Source: Selaginella moellendorffii (taxonomy: Eukaryota; Streptophyta; Lycopodiopsida; Selaginellales; Selaginellaceae). From it: a stretch of 64,000 bases of DNA. Shown here piece by piece: positions 55,690 to 64,000 of the stretch (position 1 is its first letter; the number at the start of each line of letters is the position of its first letter). Below the pieces are notes generated by a model. It did no database searches, was not told where the DNA came from, and was given only the letters and a program-made list of their open reading frames with translations. The DNA lies in contig NW_003314292.1 of the NCBI RefSeq assembly GCF_000143415.4, forward strand, positions 1,315,666-1,379,665. The letters are read 5' to 3'. A program made the position numbers and the translations under genes.

Positions 55690-56950
55690 TTGAGACCTGA
55701 AAAGATGGATAATGGAAGAACTCACCTCGTGCAGCGAACTTTTGTTTTCACGGAGATGTTGTGTTATGCTGTGGAACAAACAAAAGATTAGTTCAACACT
55801 GTTCATGACTATAACAAAAATCACAACATAAAACCGTGAAGTAGCATTGCTGTCCTCTGCAATATGCTCAACCCTATCCGTCTAGCCGCGCAGACTTATC
55901 GCTTTGTTTTTTTTTCATGGCCGTGCACTGAGATTTCTTATCATGTTTACATTGTTCGTGACTTCTTTGAAGACTCACAGTTTGAACTCATTCTTTTGTT
56001 GCCTTTCCATCAATGAATAGTCTATGATACTCTTGTTTAAAGTTGACCAAGTCAAACACAGTCTTTAAAGACTGTTATTAATATTTTATATAAATGAGGA
56101 TTCCGAAATCCCAAGAATCTCACAGTTGGATAAAAAATGAATAATAATTTTCTGCACTTTGAACACTTGGTTTGTTTAATAATATTTATTAGTCATATTA
56201 AACAATTAAAAGGTTATAATTTTAAGGATTATAATTTATAAACACAAGATTAATGTTGTAGAATAAACTAAAATAAATTAATAAAAAATGAAACATTTAT
56301 AATATAAGAATATTTTAAATAATATTAAATATATATTAAAATCATTTTTGCATATATAAATTATCCAATATTTTAGGACTTAATAATTTACTAATAGAAT
56401 GTTTTAACCATCAGTTGAGCATTGCAGTTAAAATACTTTGCATTCATGCCACCACCATCCTCTTTGATTGTAATTGTTGTAAGGTCCTTCTCTTTTGAGA
56501 GGTTTTGGCAATCTAGGGATTCATCAAGCTAAAAACATGAAAGAGAGAGAACACACATATTATGTAGGCAAGAATCCCCAGTTACCCTTGCATGGACGTC
56601 CATGTAAACATTGAGCTTATAGAGCAATTGGCACATGACATATTTTTTCTTTCATTGTTTCTCAGGATAATGTAAAAGTCAAGGTCTTCTTAGGATTAAG
56701 GTTGACGATATATAGGTAGAAATTATAAACTTTTCCAACGAGAAGATGATAACAAATTGGAGTGGAAATATATATAAATGCATTTTAAACTTAATTTAGA
56801 AAAAATAACAGTCACATCCATTTGCTAAAACAATATAACAAACCAAAGAAACTATATGATTAAATTTTATAGTTTTAAGCACAGGCTATGAATCTATAAT
56901 ATAATTAAAATGTCCATAATTTATGTCTTGCAAGTATTACTAAGGGTAAG
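55690..56950. repeat. AT-rich spacer, duplicated at 60.86-61.9 kb
   Basis: Shared markers in order: TTAGTTC(A/G)ACACTGT, GACCAAGTCAAACACAGTCT, CATCCTCTTTGATTG, AAAGTCAAGGTCTTCTTA. Contains RABA-intron-like bits at 55930-56040. No gene. Confidence 0.65.
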
Positions 56951-57440
56951 GTCTATGCTCTTTCTTGTATATAGAACCGATGCAAACTATGTGGTCCAGG
57001 AAGTCCTTCTACGAGTTTAAGGATCTCGTCAAGGAAAGAACAATGAGTGCATTCACGAGCTCATGGATCAGAGTTCCTGGTCGGCCTTGCACTCTCTTCT
57101 TGGCTTGTGGAGTTTCAAAAGAGGAGTCGAGGAGAAGCTTAAGACCCATAGGGATCTTCTCGCTATAGGCCTGAATTCTCTTCGTTCTAACTGGAGTTCT
57201 CGTTCAGGTTCTTCCTTGGTACCTAGAGCGGCCTCCGTCAGGTTTTCGCCCATGTATATGATTGGATACGACAATGAATGCTGTTTCGCAAGGGATCCTG
57301 ATACTGCGTTCGTCAGGAGGTTGGAACTTGGAAGGCAACCTGTTTCACACGTTTTTTTTCTTTGGTTTCATGAAGTGCTCGTGCACACAGTTACACCATC
57401 GAGGCAAAGAACGCAGTGCAAAATGAGGACCATGTAATGG
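56951..57440 (+). other. Unidentified open frames
   Basis: Two overlapping + frames (67 and 124 codons), for example ASVRFSPMYMIGYDNECCFA. No family recognised, no splice model. Confidence 0.25.
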
Positions 57441-57726
57441 CAAAAGGAACGAAGGTACGTGATTTTAAAGCTCTGTGAGTTCTTATCACATTCCTTTTGG
57501 GAGATCATGGAAACAAAACGCAGCAATTCTATTCAAAGCCCGCATTTTTTGAAGAACCGGAACAAGATCCCGGAGCTCCAGGAATCGCAGGTTCATTGTC
57601 TCCGCTTCTCTGGGCTTCACCAGTGATCAGTAGGAAAACTTCATTGGTTTTTCGTCCAGAAAGAGATCTCTCTTTTCTCTGTGGCTTTGTTTAAGAACGG
57701 ATGCTCGCGCTAACTCTAGCAATCCT

Positions 57727-58086
57727 ATGTGGCAGAAGGCCAGGGCAATTGAATCCACGAAACCCGGGACCTCGTTCGATCGGATGCACGAGAGCGACAT
57801 CATCAGCTGGAATTCCATCGTTACAGGCTATCCCTGGTGGGGGAGTGGCACGGTCTCTTTCACAAGGTGGCGGAGAAGAACACGAATGCGCCACGGATGC
57901 CGACACTTGCTGGTGAGATCAGTGCCTGGTGCTTGGCAATCTCTGCGACTACCTAGAACGCAATCTAACGTAGCCGCCTTCGTCATGGAGGGTGATAGAA
58001 CAATTTTATTTCGCGAACTCCACGTCGGGCAGAGTAAAAAAAAACAAAACTCAGCGAGCGAGCGAACTCTACAACAATGTTTGTAG
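57727..58086 (+). pseudogene. PPR motif fragment
   Basis: FDRMHESDIISWNSIVTGYP is one S-type PPR junction; the rest does not continue the repeat. 119-codon open frame, no start evidence. Confidence 0.45.
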
Positions 58087-58106
58087 AGTAAAAACTAGAA
58101 AGGCCT

Positions 58107-58974
58107 CAAACTAGCATCAGGCAGGTAAGAATTGCTGCACAGCCCGCGGCAAACATGGTGGACATCTGAAAAACCAAGCAAAGTTTTAATCCAGAACGAA
58201 GAAGATTAGAAACTTACTAGGACTGCCTTGTTGTTATCAAGGGTCGCAAACCAAGCCCATGCCACGTTACAAGCCAGAGACATGGTTTTAGAGTGGCACC
58301 ACCCAGCTCCAACGGGCTCGAACAGCAAGGGGAGCAAGCATCGAGGCTGCTGTGGTCGCACAACCAATGAAACCAAGGAAGGCAGAACTCCTCCCCGTCG
58401 TAGAACTTGCGCGACAGGTACACTAGACAGTAGTGACTGATCCCAAACACCGGGGGCCAGAAGAGGGGCTTCCATGTAGCCTTCCATGCATATGAAGCAT
58501 AGAAAACTCCCGTGATGAATCCCAGGAGATTCACCACCTCGACCACACGATTGTTGTGCTCACGGCCGAAAATATACCAAGATATTGAATTTATCTCTGG
58601 AGAGAAAAAAAAAAAACGTTGCAAACTGGAATGGAAATGAAAAAAAGAAAACGCACCGGAGAGGCCAAAGAAAACGCTTGACTGAATCCCCGTCTCAAGG
58701 AATGGAAGCGGAATCAGGAAGAGGACGACGGTGATCGAGACAGCTGCACGCTAAACAAAGAAACACACACTTGTTCCAGGACAAGCGAGCATTGGTTTCT
58801 TACTCAGATGTTCTTCTTCGGCACCGCGCCCAGGATCTTGCTCATTGCGCCTCCGGCAGTCCCTGGTGCTGCGCCCAGGAGAGTGTCGCTCGCCGCTTCA
58901 CCACCAGCGCCATGATCGGCCGCCATCACGGGGAGCGCATCGCCGCCGCCCGCCATTCCCCCGGACCCCGACAT
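58107..58974 (-). pseudogene. SWEET-like gene relative, frame broken
   Basis: Exon-like pieces with GT/AG ends: 58974 to about 58812; 58750-58657 (RAAVSITVVLFLIPLPFLET then GIQSSVFFGLSG); 58596-58218 (EINSISWYIFG, VVEVVNLLGFITGVFYASYA); 58166-58107 (MSTMFAAGCAAILTCLMLV). The order of helices matches 42.5-43.3 kb: N-S-I-S-W helix 2, helix 3 with V-N-x-x-G, then SKTMSLACNVAWAWFATLDN. Inside the large exon the likely coding frame changes (a piece with AFLGFIGCATTAASMLAPLA is in a third frame), and exon 1 reaches TGA just before a GTAAGA donor, unless an earlier GTGCCG donor after SKILGA is used. Hence probably a pseudogene. Confidence 0.45.
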
Positions 58975-59099
58975 TGCTTGTAACTATGGTTTTTCTACCT
59001 GATTTTCTTTTCATTCGACTGCCCGAATCGCGCAAAGAGGTAATGTTCATTCCAGTCTCCTTTGCGGATCAAACTGTAGTTCTTATCGCGCAGTGAGTG

Positions 59100-59700
59100 C
59101 TTCGTTCAAGCGAGCCGCTCAAAAAGCGCCTTCCACTGTCAGCATTTTTCCAAGCTCCAGGATCCAGGCGAAGCAAAGGATCCGGAAGATCCGCAGAGAC
59201 TGGCGAAGTGCAGTGCGCAGGGAAGACGACGACGAGAGATGTGTATCTTTGGCTGTTTTATATTGTTTTACTGGTGTTGGGAAACCTGCAGAGACAAGGG
59301 TCAGCATAAATATTCTGGACAGCATTTGCAGCTTCACTGTCGCTGCAGGCGAAGGAGGGAACCAGACTGTGACGGGAGAATTGGAGCCTCTGTCTGTCGG
59401 CTGGGAGATAAGCATCAACATCAAGGCTGAAAGGATAACTGTACGCACGGATGAGGTGTGCTTGACATGAACGCGCCTGATTTACGTAAGAGTTCTTTCT
59501 TCTGATTCTACACTGTTTTGCTCTCAAGTGCTGGAAAATTGGTCCTCACGGATGGCTTGACAAGGAGAACGTGCTGAAGTCTCATCCAGATTGAGTGAGA
59601 AATCGTTCCAGACAGATGGAAACATGAAGTATACAAAAAAGATGGATCTATAAAACCGGAAGAAGCTGTGTTTCTACACGAGCAGAGGCAGCAGTCGTAC
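59100..59700 (+). pseudogene. TIC100 fragment, copy 2
   Basis: Matches TIC100 exon 6 with its flanking introns (AAATATTCTGGACAG; CGCCTGATTTACGTAAGAGT) and then jumps, inside intron sequence, to the region around exon 11 (GGATGGCTTGACAAGGAGAA; GAAGCTGTGTTTCTAC). The jump removes several exons. Introns are kept, so it is a DNA-level copy. It runs into a - strand AAA-like fragment. Confidence 0.8.
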
Positions 59701-60260
59701 ATGGAAAAAGCAGTTTTCACCAAGATCTCCTTGAGTTGCGCCTTGTTCGCCACCAACCCAGTGTAAACATCGTAGCCGAGCTTGTTGGCTATGGCGGCAA
59801 CGAGCTTCTCTTTCCCACTCGCCTGGCGGCCATGGACGAGGTAGCTCCTCTTCCACGCCTTCCCAATCCTCTTGTAGTAGTCCTGAGCTCCCACAAACGC
59901 CTCCAGATCCTTGACCAGCGTCTGCTTGAGCTCGACATCCATGGAGCAATCCAGCGTCTCCAAGCTCGCGTGATGATCGAATTCGCAGCTCCCCCAGCTC
60001 ATCTCTACATACCCACGGTGAAAAGGCGGCGGCGCTTGGAGGCGGTGGCGATGATGTGAGAAAAATAGGCCTGGATCACGTCGTTGGAGTAGTGCGGCGG
60101 GAATGCCCGCACGAGAAAGCTCGAGATGAGGGGCGTGTTGTCGTCGATCAAGCTCGCCCTCAAGAGCACCGGCTGCTCCGGATTGACTGCGAGAGAGGAG
60201 AGGTCCGTTGACGTAATTATATCGTTCTCGTACACCACCATCGATACATGGCATATCCGC
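59690..60260 (-). pseudogene. AAA-like gene, N-terminal fragment
   Basis: Reads SLAVNPEQPVLLRASLIDDN and SKRRRLFTV, then SCEFDHHASLETLDCSMDVE, GKAWKRSYLVHGRQASGKEK, ANKLGYDVYTGLVANKAQLK. Breaks off where the TIC100 fragment begins (~59700). Several short deletions relative to the parent (for example in the N-terminal third). The degenerate Walker A (GRQASGKEK) is shared with the 34-kb gene. Confidence 0.8.
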
Positions 60261-60439
60261 GTGGCAGACTGTGGCCACCTCATCAGTCAACGCCACATCA
60301 GCCTGCCACCTGTGCCAACCCTTGGATGCGATTAGGAACATACAAAAAGCCATAATTCCTCTAATTCATGGAATCTCAACCTGAAAAACAAGGAATCTAG
60401 GCCTGGCAAGATAGAGAGATATAAACATGCATACGAGGT

Positions 60440-60860
60440 CCACTATCCATTATCCATTTTTCCAGGTCTCAAAACTAAATAGCTACATCCTTGCGCTTGT
60501 TTCTCCCAGCTCATATTCATTATTAAAAGTCTCTCCAGTGCTTCACCCATATCGAGCAGCTCCTTTGCAGAAGTAGGCAATCGATGCACAAAAGTTTGTA
60601 GACATCAAAATGCTTGGACTCACGCTTGTTTCTCCAGGCTTCCCAAGCTGAGGTTGAGCACGATCAGGTCACCCATCAGGCGCGTGATATCCATGCTACC
60701 ACTCCACGCCAGCCAACCCAGATCACTCTACATGGCATTCTCGGACGATGGCCAGGACCTTCTCATCAAGAGTGTGGTGGAGCAATGTGGAATAAAAGCT
60801 GTTCATGAAGATACCTTTGAGTCTCTGGGATGCGATGAACTAGATATGGTGCAGTGAACT
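60440..60860. repeat. Repeated unit U, copy 3 (inverted)
   Basis: Reverse complement of the units at 34180 and 55320. Here the + strand is open to FSDDGQDLLIKSVVEQ, GIKAVHEDTFESLGCDEL and a stop at 60857. Confidence 0.65.
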
Positions 60861-61910
60861 CTTGTTGTCATGCAGTATGACGTGGAACAAACAAAAGATT
60901 AGTTCGACACTGTCCATGACTATAACAAAAGTCACAACATAAACTGTGTAGAAGTAGCATTGCTGTCCTCTACAATATGCTCAACCTTATCTATCCAGCC
61001 GGCAGCATCTCTTTGTTGTTTTTTTCATGGCCGCTTACATTGTTTGTGACTTCATTGAAGATTCACAGCTAGAAATCATTCTTTTTTTAATTCTCTACTT
61101 GACAATGCGTTTCATCAATGAATAGCCTATGTTCAAAATTGACCAAGTCAAACACAGTCTTTAAAGAATATTGCACATGCAAGAGAATATTTTATATAAA
61201 TGAACAAGAAACGAATAATACTTTTCTGTGGTTTTCTTAATAATAGTGCATATTATTTATTAATCATATTGATTATGTTTATAATTTATAAACAAGAGAT
61301 TAATCTTATTACATAGAATAACTAGAATATACTAGGAATAATTTATAAATACATCATTAATCTAAATGAAAAACAACCATTAGATGGTAGAATATTCCAA
61401 AATATCAAGTATATTCTAGGTATATTCATTAACCTGTTTGCTTATAAAAAATTTAATAAAAATAAAATATTTATAATATTAAAAACACTTTAAATAGTAT
61501 TTAGAATAATTTTGCATATATAAAATATCAAATTTTTTAGTAAAATAAATTACCAATAGAAACCATGTTTTAACCATCAGTGGATCATTATAGAGCACCG
61601 AAGTTAAATCTTTTGCACTCTAGGCCTCTACCACCACCATCCTCTTTGATTGCATTTGTTGTAAAATCCTTCTTTTCCTAGAGGTTTTGGCAATTTATGG
61701 ATTCAGAATATTGACGAGAGAGAGGCAAAATTCCCCAGTCACCCTTGTATGGACGACCAAAATCACATGACATGTTCTTTCTTTTCCTTTTTATCGGGAA
61801 AGTGTAAAAGTCAAGGTCTTCTTACGAGCATTGAAAACAAGGTTGACGAGATACACCTGGTATATCAGTAGAAACTATAAACTTTTCCAAGGAGAAAGAT
61901 GATAACAAAT
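60861..61910. repeat. AT-rich spacer, second copy of 55.7-56.9 kb
   Basis: Same markers in the same order as 55690-56950, with RABA-intron-like bits at 61020-61130. No gene. Confidence 0.65.
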
Positions 61911-61934
61911 TGGAGTTGAAATATATGAAGATAT

Positions 61935-62420
61935 AACGGCGAGGACACCAAGAGAAGGTTTAGTGCAACAGGCCGGACTAGAAAATCTCGGATAGCCTCC
62001 AGCACCTCCTACGACATTTGCGGCAATCACAAAGTCAACATGGCTCCGAGCTTTTACTTTTCCGATGCTCAACAGCAGAAGCAAGCCTCTCAGGTGGTGG
62101 AGAGAAGACGAACAACCTCCCAAAGTCAGCCTTCCTCCGACCTGTCTTCTTGAGAGCGCATGGAACCTGTGACGTTAACTTGTTCCACGAAAAAGTCCCT
62201 CGTCACGCTTAGAACCACGAGGAGTTGCAATAGCTCTCGAGAGGAGGAAGTAAAAACCAAGAGTTACTCGTGGAAGATCTTGAGTGGGACGTTTATTCGA
62301 TCGTGATTCCAGTCTAGTGGCAGTAGCAGAAATGGAAACAGGAAACATTTAGGAGCAGGCAAACCATTCGAGGGGTCAGCCACGTCGACTAACTGTCGGG
62401 GATTACAGCCTGGCAAGCTG
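61935..62420 (+). pseudogene. TIC100 3' fragment, copy 3
   Basis: Follows the parent from about 25940 (GAGGACACCAAGAGAAG) through AAAATCTCGGATAG, CATGGCTCCGAGCTTTTACT and TCTAGTGGCAGT to beyond its stop codon (GGGGTCAGCCACGTCGACTA). Many small deletions break the frame. Confidence 0.85.
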
Positions 62421-62801
62421 ATCGGCGCAGCATGTCTGTGCTACTCAGACATGCTGACATGCACGGCTCGATGAAATTATCCACGCACATCTGGAGCTCT
62501 GTGAGTCGGAAATCTGCGTTATCATACGTCATTCAGAAAGCCGTTAGCGCGAGTTGTTTTTTCCAGATTGGAGAAAGAGAATTTGGAAAATACCAGGGTG
62601 GGATATTGGGTTTCTTTTTTCGCAACAGGTAAGGCTTGCTTGGAGCATGCGGTTAATTTTGTCATTTTAGGAGTTCTTACACAGCTTACATTTCTAAGAG
62701 TGGGAAAGTATGAAACGAACCATAAATTTATTGGTTCAAGACATTTAAATCTCTAGCCTCTCAAACCTCTCATCTAGACAATTCAGAGCGAATTCTCAGA
62801 A

Positions 62802-63636
62802 TTAACAACTCTGAGGTTTTCTGAGGCTCTTCAGATTTTTTGGTAAAGTATTCCCTGTAGCCTCGGCAAACTCCCTCAAAGCTTCAATAGCGTTCTCTTG
62901 GCGCACAGCAAGCCGCTTGTCCATATCCATTTCTCCCAACCTATTGCAGCTACCATATAGCATTTCGAGTGGCGACTGCAACATGTAGAAATGAATCAAC
63001 ATCCCGTGGACAATTGCAGCGATCGATCCCACAAGTAGAAGGGCTTGTCTATGCCATCCCAGCGGTGGAGCAACGGTGCCCAAAACACAGGCAGCCATGT
63101 AACTCAAACCCCTCGTCATGTACACCACTATGAACTTGAACAATCCAGGCCCGTCATACCATCTGTCAGGAGCTGGTTGTAATACCGGAGTGAAAAGTCC
63201 ACAGCATGATATCGCCAGCAGCGGAAGCATCACCCATTGATTTGTGCTCATTATGGAACACACACCACTGAGAAAACCGCTGGTGCCTCCAACAAGAAAA
63301 CCATATGCATTGCTTTTCTTTCGACCCAAAAGGGCAACGAAAAATACTGCATGGACGCACTTGTCAGTCTCGAGAGAGAAAGCAGTGAAACACTTAACAT
63401 GCTACGAAGACGGGAACCAAAGCAGAAGCTCCGCTTCCTTCGGGGAACTCAGGGGGCCAAAATATGGCACCCATGTAGAACGCATATATAGTGAAGCAAT
63501 GACTAACAAGATTCATCAAGAACTGGCGCCGTATAATCCAGTGCCCACTGAGGTTCCAACTCTCATAGATATCAGCAAGATCATACTCACCATTTGGGCT
63601 CAACAATCCCTGCTCCATAGGGTAACCTAGATTGTC
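62802..63636 (-). pseudogene. Half-size MFS transporter unit, copy 4
   Basis: Best preserved of the second subtype. Exon A starts after a TTTGCAG acceptor at 63637 (DNLGYPMEQGLLSPNGEYDL) and ends ...LVPVFVA; exon B reads FFVALLGRKKSNAYGFLVGG, QWVMLPLLAISCCGLFTPVL, RGLSYMAACVLGTVAPPLGW and IVHGMLIHFYMLQSPLEML, ending in GNTLPKNLKSLRKPQSC. The clean acceptor shows that the unit begins as an internal exon and lacks its own first exon. Its donor has GTTAAG where copy 3 has GTAAGT. Confidence 0.55.
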
Positions 63637-63699
63637 CTGCAAATATATCCCTGACTGTAGCTCATCCGACGGCTATTAGAGGTGTGGCGAGAGCCTTTT

Positions 63700-63840
63700 G
63701 GGCTGTGCTTTTCATGACAAAGATTCCAAGGAGGTGCTGTCTGCCGGCTTTACTTGGCTCCACGGGCCATGATAAGTGCGGCTTGGTCAGACACAACTAG
63801 ATCAAAAAGCTTCTACTACCATCAATCTAAAACTTGGAGG
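63700..63840. repeat. Dispersed flank repeat, copy 3
   Basis: Matches 32087-32260 (GGAGGTGCTGTCTGCCGGCT; ACAACTAGATCAAAAAGCTT) and again lies beside an AAA-like 3' end. Confidence 0.75.
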
Positions 63841-63849
63841 GAATCTAAG

Positions 63850-64000
63850 TGGGGGAAGTTTTTTTTTCTGCACTGGGTTTCGCTTTGCAGAATGGGGAGT
63901 TTACGTCCAAGTTGTCCATGGTCACGCAGTAATGCTTGTCCAAGTTGTAGCAGCGTTAAAACTTCGCTCGCGCCTCCTCCGGGGACACCTCCGCCGCCGA
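63850..64000 (-). pseudogene. AAA-like gene, C-terminal end, cut by window edge
   Basis: On the - strand the cap VSPEEARAKF...LDKHYCVTMDNLDVN and SPFCK can be read, with a stop codon after KF. It continues beyond the window, so whether the rest is intact is unknown. Confidence 0.7.

Noticed and set aside
1-64000. A microbial-type defence, toxin or phage system
   Set aside because: All recognisable genes are plant nuclear genes, and no cluster with such domains was seen.
1-64000. tRNA or rRNA genes
   Set aside because: I looked for the tRNA B-box (GGTTCGAATCC-like) and rRNA motifs and saw none; a tRNAscan run would be decisive.

Overview
The window reads as nuclear DNA of a lycophyte, most likely Selaginella. 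The genes carry many introns of about 50-80 bases with GT/AG ends. There is a large organellar PPR gene plus PPR debris, degraded plant Ty3/gypsy sequence, and plant-specific genes (TIC100, SLAC1-type channel, COR413, plant-type ATG18, RABA). No bacterial operons, rRNA, tRNA or CRISPR were seen. The species call is inference from protein resemblance and intron style, not a search result. All coordinates come from reading by eye; exon edges in named genes were checked for frame and splice dinucleotides, while fragment and repeat edges are approximate.

Layout. 0-7 kb is a graveyard: a TIC100 3' fragment, a PPR fragment, a half-transporter (MFS-like) unit and a decayed gypsy element. 7-12 kb holds a small mitochondrial-type ribosomal protein S6 gene, a possible B3-like gene and a small unknown gene with a broken relative. 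12.2-12.8 kb is a complete miniature LTR retrotransposon (TRIM) with a 5-bp target duplication. 16.5-34 kb is the gene-dense core: PPR protein (-), ATG18/BCAS3-type WD40 protein (+), TIC100 (+, with a 100-N assembly gap), SLAC1/SLAH anion channel (+), COR413 inner-envelope protein (+), DUF1279 protein (+), RABA GTPase (+) and an AAA-ATPase-like protein (-) that has lost its catalytic residues and gained a long Pro/Ala/SPF-rich tail.

34-64 kb is a mosaic of duplicated pieces of that core (TIC100, the AAA-like gene, the MFS half-unit, a short unit of unknown coding strand, AT-rich spacers), copied with introns, in both orientations, some truncated and one with an internal inversion. Inside it are a short SWEET-like gene at 42.5-43.3 kb and a degraded relative at 58.1-59.0 kb. 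The first has an intron that carries an inverted copy of the exon just upstream, so its RNA can fold into a ~43-bp hairpin with the 5' splice site in the loop. 45.9-49.4 kb is AT-rich with two tandem foldback elements.

The core genes are ordinary plant housekeeping, plastid and membrane functions (import at the inner envelope, anion efflux, autophagy, vesicle traffic, organelle RNA processing) and do not form one pathway. The two observations most worth following are the exon-intron hairpin in the SWEET-like gene and the catalytically degenerate AAA protein with its nucleoporin-like tail and many partial copies.
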